21,226 bases of DNA from a virus: positions 1 through 21,226 of IMG/VR virus record IMGVR_UViG_3300021960_000625; one strand, written 5' to 3'. Under the pieces are notes generated by a model that worked only from the letters and a program-made list of their open reading frames with translations, was not told the DNA's origin and did no database searches. A program made the position numbers and the translations under genes. Position 1 is the stretch's first letter, and each line of letters starts with the position of its first letter. Below are positions 1 through 5,337 of this stretch, piece after piece.

Positions 1-225
1 TCTTATGTCTACCTGCATGGCAATAAGATTGCTGAAGTCGGTGAAGGTTTCATCGTTCTTTATGATGGTGATCATCAGACTGCTACCACTAAGTCCCGTC
101 TGAATGCTGTACTTTCTGAGAACGGATTGCCTGGTGAGGGTGTATTTCAGAAGAATTATGAGTGGTTCGTTCGTCTCTCTGATGGCACTACGATTCCTTT
201 CTTCTCGGGTATGCGTCTGAACTGA
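1..225 (+). CDS. 3' end of an unknown phage protein (partial)
   Basis: Frame 1 is open from the window edge to TGA at 223-225 and gives 74 residues ending SGMRLN. The start lies outside the window. The segment is mixed polar/aliphatic with no Cys, no membrane segment and no motif I recognise. The pattern YVYLHGNKIAEVGEG, then VLYDGDHQTATTKSRLNAVL, then FVRLSDGTTIPFFSGM suggests a small alpha/beta fold. Codon choice is relatively GC-rich (many CTG, CGT, ATC, TTC), like the next gene and unlike the AT-rich baseplate genes. Small proteins of this kind are common in cyanophage accessory regions. It is probably a short phage protein of unknown function. The reading frame is well supported by codon bias and the clean stop; the function is not known. 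Confidence 0.7.
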   Translation, partial: SYVYLHGNKIAEVGEGFIVLYDGDHQTATTKSRLNAVLSENGLPGEGVFQKNYEWFVRLSDGTTIPFFSGMRLN

Positions 226-274
226 ACATCTCCCTCTCTGTTACACTAACTCACTGACACTTCGCTACTCTCTC

Positions 275-499
275 ATGACCAACATCAACGTCGCTACCGC
301 TACTCGTTTGGACCTTGTGATTGCTGACACTCAGGGGCATATTAAGTACACTGTGCTGAAGCCCTCGAAGCGTGGTGTGAAGGCATTGAGTGGCAAACGT
401 GCATGGGCCAATGCTGCTCCCAAAGGGTCATTCATGCATGGGTCAGTGGAAGGAACTCCTGGTGTGGTTAGTAACAACAAGTGCAACAAAGTGATGTGA
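275..499 (+). CDS. small basic hypothetical protein (74 aa)
   Basis: ATG at 275 to TGA at 497-499. The product is basic, rich in Lys, Ala and Gly, with no predicted membrane segment or signal peptide. A beta-like N-terminal part (LDLVIADTQGHIKYTVLK) is followed by a Lys/Gly-rich, probably flexible tail. I do not recognise a family. Codon use matches the partial gene just upstream, which supports a real gene over the antisense 331-522 frame. No good Shine-Dalgarno is visible before the ATG; the 49-bp gap upstream is pyrimidine-rich. It lies just before a promoter/hairpin region and is probably the last gene of its transcript. Confidence 0.6.
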   Translation: MTNINVATATRLDLVIADTQGHIKYTVLKPSKRGVKALSGKRAWANAAPKGSFMHGSVEGTPGVVSNNKCNKVM

Positions 500-511
500 G
501 TCCTTATAGCA

Positions 512-545
512 GGGGTTGACAAATGTTGACCCCTTATGTTATACT
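512..545 (+). promoter_or_regulatory. sigma70-like promoter with duplicated -35 and overlapping inverted repeat
   Basis: TTGACA at 516-521 and TATACT at 540-545 are separated by 18 bp, close to a host vegetative promoter. A second TTGAC lies at 526-530, exactly 10 bp (about one helical turn) after the first. The same DNA forms an imperfect palindrome: 512-520 can pair with 525-533 around the loop AAAT, with two G·T pairs. The expected start of transcription is about 552. The promoter would drive the structured leader at 564-665 and, with read-through, the 57-aa gene at 688. Confidence 0.6.
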
Positions 546-551
546 CTAAGA

Positions 552-665
552 GCAGTAAATTCGGGTTAATTGTTATAGCGTCCCTGACGCGATGCTGTTT
601 TAAAAACAGCTAACTACCCTAACCTACAACGGACCAAAAGGGAGATCGAAATATCTCCCTCTTTT
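552..665 (+). ncRNA. candidate structured small RNA or attenuator leader
   Basis: No gene fits 500-687. Between the promoter and a terminator-like hairpin the DNA can fold into nested helices: GGTTA 564-568 with TAACC 620-624; GTTA 572-575 with TAAC 611-614; enclosed hairpins 578-582/586-590 (GCGTC-CCT-GACGC) and 594-600/604-610 (7 bp, loop TAA). These pairings are compatible with one another and form a multibranched structure. TCCCT (581-585) could instead pair with AGGGA (639-643), the terminator's 5' arm, so a terminator/antiterminator switch is possible. The fold was drawn by eye with no energies or covariation. It could be a phage sRNA of about 110 nt or a regulatory leader for the short gene at 688. 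I cannot assign an Rfam family. Confidence 0.4.
639..665 (+). terminator. Rho-independent terminator-like hairpin
   Basis: 639-646 (AGGGAGAT) pairs perfectly with 653-660 (ATCTCCCT) around a 6-nt loop and is followed by CTTTT at 661-665, then A5T6. The stem is 8 bp. The T run is short, so termination may be partial, which would suit an attenuator before the gene at 688. Confidence 0.6.
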
Positions 666-685
666 AAAAATTTTTTCCAGGTATA
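666..685 (+). repeat. A5T6-CC-GTATA leader motif, copy 1
   Basis: A5 (666-670), T6 (671-676), CC, then GTATA (681-685), just before the gene at 688. A near copy occurs at 860-878. It may be a shared promoter/UP-type element or a recombination junction between small-gene cassettes. Confidence 0.45.
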
Positions 686-687
686 AG

Positions 688-861
688 ATGGTCAAAAAGA
701 TCGATATAGAATACATGGATCAGTTTGGTTATTGGAAGCATTATCAGACTAAACATCATGAACAAGACGCACGTAGAACTGCTCAGAATAGAGCAAAGTC
801 TACTGGTAAGAGGCATCGTCTTATGTGTGAAAATCAGCTATTAGATTTACTGGAACCATAA
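688..861 (+). CDS. 57-aa basic hypothetical protein
   Basis: ATG at 688 to TAA at 859-861. The product begins MVKKIDIEYMDQFGYWKHYQ, has a His/Arg/Lys-rich centre (HHEQDARRTAQNRAKSTGKR) and ends in a hydrophobic stretch, LLDLLEP. It is soluble-looking, with a beta-type start and a likely central helix carrying regularly spaced Arg and Lys. The pattern resembles small conserved cyanophage proteins, but I know no function for it. It follows the terminator-like hairpin by 27 bp. The ATG is chosen because it is the first in frame after that hairpin; a weak AGG lies at 679-681. The reading frame is convincing; nucleic-acid binding would be only a guess from charge. Confidence 0.65.
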   Translation: MVKKIDIEYMDQFGYWKHYQTKHHEQDARRTAQNRAKSTGKRHRLMCENQLLDLLEP

Positions 862-878
862 AAATTTTTTCCCGTATA
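860..878 (+). repeat. A5T6-CC-GTATA leader motif, copy 2
   Basis: A5 (860-864), T6 (865-870), CCC and GTATA (874-878), starting inside the stop codon of the 57-aa gene. It repeats the layout of 666-685, but no hairpin precedes it, so it is not simply a terminator tail. It lies 29 bp before the next gene's first ATG. Confidence 0.45.
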
Positions 879-906
879 GATAAGACGTAGTATCCATTTG
901 TATAAT

Positions 907-1107
907 ATGACACTGAACAATCAGTACATGCAATTGAACAATCAACTACTCTTTCATGTATACGAAAAGGATAACCGTGTAGTAGCTCATACACTTACTG
1001 CAGATCAATTAGAAGAAGCACTGATTGATAAAAAGGTAGATCCTGCAATACATGATATTGTAGTATTACCTCCGAATAAAAATGAGGGTGAAGATGCTAG
1101 TTACTAA
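907..1107 (+). CDS. small acidic hypothetical protein (66 or 59 aa)
   Basis: The frame ends at TAA 1105-1107. Possible starts are ATG 907 (66 aa) and ATG 928 (59 aa, MQLNNQLLFHVYEK...). The codons 907-927 and 928-948 are an imperfect 21-bp tandem copy (M-x-L-N-N-Q-x), so the start itself has been duplicated. The body reads as beta strands LLFHVYEKDNRVVAHTL, a helix ADQLEEALIDKK, then DIVVLPPN and an acidic tail NEGEDASY. Proteins with this shape are frequent in T4-like cyanophages with no known role. No Shine-Dalgarno stands before either ATG. A TATAAT hexamer at 901-906 lacks a matching -35. A TTG at 898 is not preferred. Confidence 0.7.
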   Translation: MTLNNQYMQLNNQLLFHVYEKDNRVVAHTLTADQLEEALIDKKVDPAIHDIVVLPPNKNEGEDASY

Positions 1108-1147
1108 TTCTGGTTTTTATACATAAAGTTAATATCTCGATGGTTGT

Positions 1148-1297
1148 ATGAAAGTAGAATTAGAGGCATATTTTATCGATCTTATTATTGAAACAATTCA
1201 GTATAGAATTGATAATGATGAAAAACTAGAATACCATCCTAATGTTAGATCTGATCTTGAAGACTTATTATCGCTATTAGAAGATGAATACGTATAA
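1148..1297 (+). CDS. 49-aa acidic hypothetical protein
   Basis: ATG at 1148 to TAA at 1295-1297. The product starts MKVELEAYFIDLIIETIQYR and ends in the acidic amphipathic helix DLEDLLSLLEDEYV. It looks all-helical: two amphipathic helices joined by NDEKLEYHPNV, as in a small helical hairpin or dimerising peptide. There is no Cys and no clear membrane span; the N-terminal helix is amphipathic. Its last 14 bp overlap the start of the next gene (1284) in another frame, typical of translational coupling. I do not recognise the family. Support comes from length, codon pattern, the overlap and the lack of a better frame. Confidence 0.6.
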   Translation: MKVELEAYFIDLIIETIQYRIDNDEKLEYHPNVRSDLEDLLSLLEDEYV

Positions 1298-1445
1298 TGT
1301 ATATCTTGGTAAAGATCTTATCATGGAGAATGTAGATGAGTATGACTTAGAGCATAAACTTCTATTTGTCAAAGAATACTTTGATTGGTATCGTGATGAA
1401 GAGTTAGCGGCTCGTAAATTAAAGGTTATACGAGTCGCTAAATAA
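1284..1445 (+). CDS. 53-aa hypothetical protein
   Basis: ATG at 1284 to TAA at 1443-1445, in the frame +1 to the preceding gene and overlapping it by 14 bp. The product is MNTYNVYLGKDLIMENVDEY followed by a helix-rich part with LEHKLLFVKEYFDWYRDEEL and the basic end ARKLKVIRVAK. A GAAG just before the ATG is a weak ribosome-binding candidate. An internal ATG at 1323 would give 40 aa, but MNTYNVYLG looks like genuine coding sequence. The stop codon lies inside a CTAAATA late-promoter motif (1438-1444). The function is unknown. Confidence 0.6.
   Translation: MNTYNVYLGKDLIMENVDEYDLEHKLLFVKEYFDWYRDEELAARKLKVIRVAK
1438..1444 (+). promoter_or_regulatory. candidate T4-type late promoter (CTAAATA)
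   Basis: CTAAATA matches the cyanophage form of the T4 late promoter recognised by sigma gp55. It overlaps the stop of the 53-aa gene and lies 64 bp before the glycosyltransferase ATG, a reasonable leader length. Confidence 0.4.
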
Positions 1446-1455
1446 ATTGTGACCA

Positions 1456-1484
1456 TTGCAATAATTGATTTGCTGTGGTAAAAT
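1456..1484 (+). promoter_or_regulatory. candidate sigma70-like promoter for the glycosyltransferase
   Basis: TTGCAA at 1456-1461 and TAAAAT at 1479-1484 are 17 bp apart, with TGG just before the -10 (an extended -10). The start of transcription would be about 1491, 17 bp before ATG 1508. With the late motif just upstream, the gene may be expressed in two phases. Confidence 0.5.
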
Positions 1485-1507
1485 TACTATCGTAAACTGA
1501 CAACGTT

Positions 1508-2266
1508 ATGGCTAAAGGATTTACTGTAAAAGCAAACGCTCCTACTGTTAAGAAGGTCGATGATGATTTCGATCTCGCAGCAGCAAAGGAGATGATCAAA
1601 GGTAAAAGTATTGTATTCTGTCTCCCCGGCCGTGGAGTATCTTTTATCTTTCTGAAAGCATTTGTTCAACTCTGCTTTGATCTAGTACAAGCAGGTGCAT
1701 CAATTCAAATTTCTCAAGATTATAGTTCCATGGTTAACTTTGCACGATGCAAGGTTCTTGGTGCTAACGTACTTCGTGGTCCCGACCAAGTACCCTGGGA
1801 TGGTAAACTGAAGTATGATTATCAACTGTGGATCGACTCCGATATCGTTTTCGATACTGAGAAGTTCTACCGTCTTGTCCATATGGATCAGGACATCGCT
1901 GCTGGTTGGTACTGCACGGAAGACGGAAAGACTACCTCGGTTGCTCACTGGCTGGAAGAGGATGACTTCGCTAAGAATGGCGGTGTTATGAACCATGAGA
2001 CCGTTGAGTCTTGTTCACGTCGTCGTAAACCCTTCACGGTTGACTACACTGGTTTCGGTTGGGTTCTTATTAAGCACGGTGTCTTTGAGCATCCTGAGAT
2101 GAAGTACCCCTGGTTCGCTCCTAAGATGCAAGTCTTTGAGTCTGGAGATGTTCAAGATATGTGTGGGGAAGACGTATCCTTCTGTCTCGATGCTAAAGAA
2201 GCTGGTTTTGAGATCTGGTGTGATCCAAAAATCCGCGTCGGACACGAAAAGACTCGTATTATCTGA
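1508..2266 (+). CDS. GT-A type glycosyltransferase-like protein
   Basis: This 252-aa protein has the landmarks of a nucleotide-sugar glycosyltransferase with a GT-A fold. A strand at 33-39 (KSIVFCLPGRG) is followed by a helix and a second strand (ASIQIS). ARCKVLGANV (79-88) precedes LWIDSDIVF, whose D110-x-D112 is the expected metal and nucleotide-sugar site. TGFGWVLIKHGVFE (181-194) matches the acceptor-side loop, and GEDVSFCLDAKEAGFEIWCD (220-239) carries the catalytic-base ED pair, followed by H246. The order resembles GT2/mannan-polymerase-like enzymes. There is no signal peptide or membrane span, so it is cytoplasmic. It may glycosylate a virion or host molecule; the substrate cannot be read. 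GC and codon bias rise toward the 3' two-thirds. Confidence 0.75.
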   Translation: MAKGFTVKANAPTVKKVDDDFDLAAAKEMIKGKSIVFCLPGRGVSFIFLKAFVQLCFDLVQAGASIQISQDYSSMVNFARCKVLGANVLRGPDQVPWDGKLKYDYQLWIDSDIVFDTEKFYRLVHMDQDIAAGWYCTEDGKTTSVAHWLEEDDFAKNGGVMNHETVESCSRRRKPFTVDYTGFGWVLIKHGVFEHPEMKYPWFAPKMQVFESGDVQDMCGEDVSFCLDAKEAGFEIWCDPKIRVGHEKTRII

Positions 2267-2274
2267 TTTAAAAT

Positions 2275-2294
2275 GGCGCGTTTAAAACCGCGCC
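2275..2294 (+). other. GC-rich hairpin between genes
   Basis: GGCGCG (2275-2280) pairs with CGCGCC (2289-2294) around an 8-nt AT-rich loop, 8 bp after the glycosyltransferase stop. It is followed by A-rich rather than T-rich DNA, so it is not a classic terminator in this direction. It may stabilise the 3' end of the message or separate two messages. Confidence 0.45.
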
Positions 2295-2322
2295 TCGAAA
2301 AAAACCGCGAAAATAACCTCAA

Positions 2323-2335
2323 AGGAGACTAAATA
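2323..2335 (+). promoter_or_regulatory. strong ribosome binding site overlapping CTAAATA
   Basis: AGGAG at 2323-2327 lies 8 bp before ATG 2336 and fixes that start. CTAAATA at 2329-2335 abuts the ATG. As a late promoter it would start transcription inside the 47-aa gene and could serve only the gene at 2481. Confidence 0.55.
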
Positions 2336-2479
2336 ATGGCTGTACGTAAGATGTCGAAGGGCGGAAACGTTAAAATCGAGTCCAAACCCAAGAAGACCCG
2401 TCAAGGAAGCAGCAAAAATACTAAATATGCTGCTACTTCACGTAACAAAAGTCGTAAACGCTATCGGGGACAAGGTTAA
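2336..2479 (+). CDS. 47-aa very basic small protein
   Basis: ATG at 2336 to TAA at 2477-2479. I count 16 Lys/Arg against one acidic residue in 47. It begins MAVRKMSKGGNVKIESKPKK and ends with the Arg/Lys cluster SRNKSRKRYRGQG. There is no hydrophobic core, so it is probably disordered alone and folds on nucleic acid or on an acidic partner. It resembles a small conserved basic cyanophage protein with no known role; packaging, nucleoid or ribosome binding would fit the charge, but this is inference. The start is fixed by a well-placed AGGAG. The next gene begins 1 bp after its stop, so the two are co-translated. Confidence 0.75.
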   Translation: MAVRKMSKGGNVKIESKPKKTRQGSSKNTKYAATSRNKSRKRYRGQG

Positions 2480-2480
2480 A

Positions 2481-2630
2481 ATGTCTGATTCCAATCCATC
2501 ACTTGCACCAAATGCTGCTCCTGAGCCTGCTGAAGGCGCAAAAGTCTTTGGTTATGACGTTTCTCAACAAGCCAGAAGCAAGGCCCAAGAGCAAAAACCA
2601 AATCCTGCGTCACCACTTGCAGCTGGTTGA
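2481..2630 (+). CDS. 49-aa Ala/Pro-rich hypothetical protein
   Basis: ATG at 2481, 1 bp after the preceding stop, to TGA 2628-2630. The product is low-complexity (MSDSNPSLAPNAAPEPAEG, then KVFGYDVSQQARSK, then a Gln/Pro/Ala tail). Only KVFGYDVSQQA looks able to form structure; the rest is probably disordered. Its mildly acidic N-terminus contrasts with the very basic partner upstream, and the two may bind each other, though nothing proves it. The frame is open further upstream to 2427, but that part lies inside the basic protein's gene. A strong terminator follows 23 bp later. Confidence 0.65.
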   Translation: MSDSNPSLAPNAAPEPAEGAKVFGYDVSQQARSKAQEQKPNPASPLAAG

Positions 2631-2652
2631 TGTAAAAAAACAATAATTTAAG

Positions 2653-2692
2653 GTCTCCTCTGAGCAATTATGTGTTCAGAGGAGATTTTTTT
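2653..2692 (+). terminator. strong Rho-independent terminator
   Basis: TCTCCTCTGA (2654-2663) pairs perfectly with TCAGAGGAGA (2676-2685); two more pairs (one G·T) extend into the loop and G2653·T2686 adds at the base. Seven T residues follow (2686-2692). It closes the small-gene zone and insulates it from the baseplate operon. Confidence 0.9.
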
Positions 2693-2706
2693 GTGTTAAA
2701 ATGGTC

Positions 2707-2714
2707 AATAAATA
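2707..2714 (+). promoter_or_regulatory. candidate late promoter of the baseplate operon
   Basis: AATAAATA matches TATAAATA at 7 of 8 positions. It lies 15 bp after the terminator and 59 bp before the first gene of the next unit, the expected place for the promoter driving the 77-aa gene, gp25, gp6 and gp7. Confidence 0.55.
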
Positions 2715-2773
2715 CTTACAAGAGATAGAAACCTCTTTAAAAGTTCTGCTTGCAGGACATTTAGGAGGGATTT

Positions 2774-3007
2774 ATGTCAAATCATCCAGTTCCAGACTCT
2801 AATAGAGAGTACATGATGGATACATGGGGTACAAAATACCTCATTACAGACCCAAAATCTGATAATTTGCTTCGTGAGGTGTCGCATGATCACCTAAACG
2901 ACATTAAAAGGCAAAATAAATTACATGAAGAGATTCGTAATGATGAAGATTATGATGATTGGGAGTATGGCACTGAGCCTACTTACGGTCAAAATTGGAA
3001 AAAGTGA
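2774..3007 (+). CDS. 77-aa acidic hypothetical protein, first gene of the baseplate unit
   Basis: ATG at 2774 is preceded by AGGAGG at 2763-2768 (5-bp spacing), the best ribosome binding site in the window. The product is strongly acidic, with a beta-like part (YMMDTWGTKYLITDP), a helix (LREVSHDHLNDIKRQNKLHEEI, written here as its span at about 33-54) and an Asp/Glu/Tyr-rich tail DEDYDDWEYG. There are no Cys residues and no membrane segment. I do not recognise a family. Being first in the late baseplate unit with a strong ribosome site suggests an abundant late product, perhaps a small virion component or assembly chaperone; this is inferred from context only. Confidence 0.75.
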   Translation: MSNHPVPDSNREYMMDTWGTKYLITDPKSDNLLREVSHDHLNDIKRQNKLHEEIRNDEDYDDWEYGTEPTYGQNWKK

Positions 3008-3043
3008 TATAGATAGAAGTATTAATACATTTTCCCCAATAAA

Positions 3044-3460
3044 ATGCCTCTAATCGATAGAGATAAATCTACATCTAGGGCTTTTAAAGATATTAGTTTA
3101 GCTTTTCAGAAGCATCCTGTTACTAATGACATCGGTGCCTTTGGAAGTGTTGATTCAATTAAAAGATCTGTACAAAATTTAGTGAGAACTAGATCAGGAG
3201 AGAGGTTTTTCAACCCCCTTATCGGAGGGGAAGTTGATGACTCTCTCTTTGAACTAGCTGATTCATATACTGCAAATACTCTTCAAGAGGAAATCTACAT
3301 TCTTCTGGAGAATTTTGAACCAAGAATTAGAAATGTTGATGTTGTGGTTGTATTTCCTATCGATACTAATGAATTGAACGTAACAATTCGATATGACGTT
3401 GTTGGTTTGCAACTTCCAAGACAAGAAATAGACTTCATCCTACAATCGACTAGAGAGTAA
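3044..3460 (+). CDS. 25: baseplate wedge protein gp25
   Basis: This 138-aa protein belongs to the GPW/gp25 family, close to the size of T4 gp25 (132 aa). The family features are visible: an N-terminal arm (MPLIDRDKS, then DISLAFQKHPVTND), the central stretch SIKRSVQNLVRTRSGERFFN at 38-57, PLIGGEVDDSLFE (58-70), and the EPR motif at 92-94 inside NFEPRI, then beta strands VDVVVVFP and LNVTIRYDV. In T4-type baseplates gp25 sits in the inner wedge, binds gp6, gp7 and gp53, and forms the structural unit that starts the sheath. The last base of its TAA is the first base of the gp6 ATG (TAATG), so translation is coupled. No strong ribosome site is seen before ATG 3044. Confidence 0.95.
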   Translation: MPLIDRDKSTSRAFKDISLAFQKHPVTNDIGAFGSVDSIKRSVQNLVRTRSGERFFNPLIGGEVDDSLFELADSYTANTLQEEIYILLENFEPRIRNVDVVVVFPIDTNELNVTIRYDVVGLQLPRQEIDFILQSTRE

Positions 3461-5331
3461 TGGCTTTCAATCAATTTACAAACTTAGATTTTGATAGCCT
3501 TAAAGCTCAAATCAGAGATTACTTGCGTGTTAATAGTAATTTTACTGATTTTGACTTTGAGGGATCAAACTTTTCGATCTTAATCGATCTGTTAGCCTAT
3601 AACTCTTACATTACGGCCTACAATACGAACATGGCCGTTAATGAATGTTTCCTTGACAGTGCAACTCTGAGAGAAAACGTAGTTTCGCTTGCAAGAAACA
3701 TTGGATACGTCCCAAGATCCACAAAATCTGCTAGGGCGGTCATTAATATGACTATTGACCTCTCTAATAATGATACTAGAATCGTAACTTTGAAAGCAGG
3801 TCAAGTTTGTTTGGGTAATCAACAGGGTGGACAATACATTTTCTCCATTCCTGACGATTTTATCACTACAGTTGATAATAATAACCTTGCAAACTTCAAT
3901 AATTTAGAAATTTATGAGGGAATCTACTTAACGAAGACATTTACAGTAGATTATGCTCAAACAAACCAGAGATTTATTCTTCCAAACCCAAATATTGATA
4001 CTTCTTCTATTAGAGTTGTCGTCGAATCGACTACAAGAGAAGTGTATGAGAGATATACTAATATTTTGAATGTTGATGCTACATCTAAACTCTTCCTTGT
4101 TCAGGAAATTGAAGATGAACAGTATGAGATCTTCTTTGGTGACGGTGTTCTTGGTCGGAGGCCACCTGCAGGAGCTAAGATTACCGTCAGTTATATTGTA
4201 ACTAATGGTTCCACTGGAAATGGAGCAAGTAATTTCTCCTTTGTCGGTATTTTGAAAGATGACACCGATGCTACGATTACTTCAGGTATTGGTGTTCCCA
4301 TTACTGTTCAGTCTGCAGAGAATGGAGATGACATAGAAGATATCAACTCCATCAAGTATCTGGCACCTCGTATTTACTCCTCACAGTACCGTGCCGTGAC
4401 CGCCAATGACTACAAAGGCATCATTCCGTATGTTTACCCCAACGTCGAGTCTGTGACCGCCTACGGGGGTGAGGAGTTGGATCCGCCCGAGTATGGTAAA
4501 GTCTTCATTTCGATCAAACCAAGAAATGCGTCTTACCTATCACAGGTTACAAAAGATGATATTTCTAGAAAATTAAAACAATACTCTATTGCTGGAATCA
4601 AACCAGAGATTATTGACCTGAAATTTATCTACGTTGAAGTTGATACTACGGTTTACTATAATACAAACTCTGTTTTTGATCCAGCTGATTTGAGAACAAG
4701 AGTATTCTCTACATTGACCGCATATTCGCAATCATCTGATTTGAATAGTTTTGGCGGAAGATTTAAGTATAGTAGAGTTGTTGGACTCATTGATGATAGT
4801 GACAAGGGTATTACATCTAATATCACTAGGATTAAAATTCGTAGAGATTTGAATCCAGAGTTTAATCAGTTTGCTACTTATGAACTTTGTTACGGAAATG
4901 CTTTCTATCAGCAGTGTGATGGATATAGTATTAAGTCTTCTGGATTTACGGTAAGTGGTGTTCAGGGGACTGTATATCTTGGTGATATTCCAATTGATGA
5001 TAAAATTGGTAGATTAGTTTTATTCAAGCTTGAGAATAATCTTCCACTTGTCGTAAAGAATAATGCTGGTACAGTTGATTATCTCACTGGGGAGATTAAT
5101 TTAGATGTTGTAAATATAACAGGAAGTTCCTTGCAAAGTGGATTGATTCAAATAGAAGCGATTCCACAATCTAATGATATTATCGCACTGAAAGACCTTT
5201 TCCTACAGTTAGATGTTGGAAATAGTAAGGTTGTCACAATTGCTGACGTTGTATCATCTGGTGAAAACCTATCTGCTACACAATACGTTACTACCTCAAG
5301 CTACGCAAGCGAATCTAAGTACATAAGATAA
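3460..5331 (+). CDS. 6: baseplate wedge protein gp6 (J-like)
   Basis: This 623-aa protein is a T4 gp6 homologue (T4: 660 aa) of the baseplate J-like family. The N-terminal part (about 30-95) has DFDFEGSNFSILIDLLAYNS, then ECFLDSATLRENVVSLARN and IGYVPRS, typical of gp6. FFGDGVLGRRPP starts near residue 225, followed by VSYIVTNGSTGNGA. The conserved J motif APRIYSSQYRAVTANDYKGI begins at residue 302, followed by YGGEELDPPEYGKVFISIKP. gp6 dimers form the continuous inner ring that holds the wedges together and changes shape when the sheath contracts. About 4381-4500 is 55% GC by hand count, against 30% at 4561-4620. gp25 overlaps its start; gp7 follows after 6 bp. Confidence 0.95.
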   Translation: MAFNQFTNLDFDSLKAQIRDYLRVNSNFTDFDFEGSNFSILIDLLAYNSYITAYNTNMAVNECFLDSATLRENVVSLARNIGYVPRSTKSARAVINMTIDLSNNDTRIVTLKAGQVCLGNQQGGQYIFSIPDDFITTVDNNNLANFNNLEIYEGIYLTKTFTVDYAQTNQRFILPNPNIDTSSIRVVVESTTREVYERYTNILNVDATSKLFLVQEIEDEQYEIFFGDGVLGRRPPAGAKITVSYIVTNGSTGNGASNFSFVGILKDDTDATITSGIGVPITVQSAENGDDIEDINSIKYLAPRIYSSQYRAVTANDYKGIIPYVYPNVESVTAYGGEELDPPEYGKVFISIKPRNASYLSQVTKDDISRKLKQYSIAGIKPEIIDLKFIYVEVDTTVYYNTNSVFDPADLRTRVFSTLTAYSQSSDLNSFGGRFKYSRVVGLIDDSDKGITSNITRIKIRRDLNPEFNQFATYELCYGNAFYQQCDGYSIKSSGFTVSGVQGTVYLGDIPIDDKIGRLVLFKLENNLPLVVKNNAGTVDYLTGEINLDVVNITGSSLQSGLIQIEAIPQSNDIIALKDLFLQLDVGNSKVVTIADVVSSGENLSATQYVTTSSYASESKYIR

Positions 5332-5337
5332 ACAAAA

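Noticed and set aside
331-522. 63-codon open frame on the minus strand
   Set aside because: It is antisense to the 74-aa gene, whose codon use matches its neighbour; nothing else in the window is on the minus strand.
564-624. tRNA gene
   Set aside because: The fold has two enclosed hairpins and a long closing helix but no 7-bp acceptor stem, no TTCGA-type T loop and no anticodon arm in the right place.
898-900. TTG as start of the small acidic protein
   Set aside because: ATG codons follow at 907 and 928 and there is no ribosome site favouring TTG.
1700-2245. Minus-strand open frames opposite the glycosyltransferase
   Set aside because: The plus frame carries a full set of glycosyltransferase motifs; these are shadows.
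2275-2294. Rho-independent terminator after the glycosyltransferase
   Set aside because: The hairpin is good but is followed by A-rich, not T-rich, DNA.
2427-2480. Upstream extension of the 49-aa Ala/Pro-rich protein
   Set aside because: This part overlaps the basic 47-aa gene in another frame; ATG 2481 right after that stop is the natural coupled start.
2701-2805. 34-codon frame starting at ATG 2701
   Set aside because: It has no ribosome site, runs through the late-promoter motif and strong ribosome site of the 77-aa gene, and overlaps that gene.
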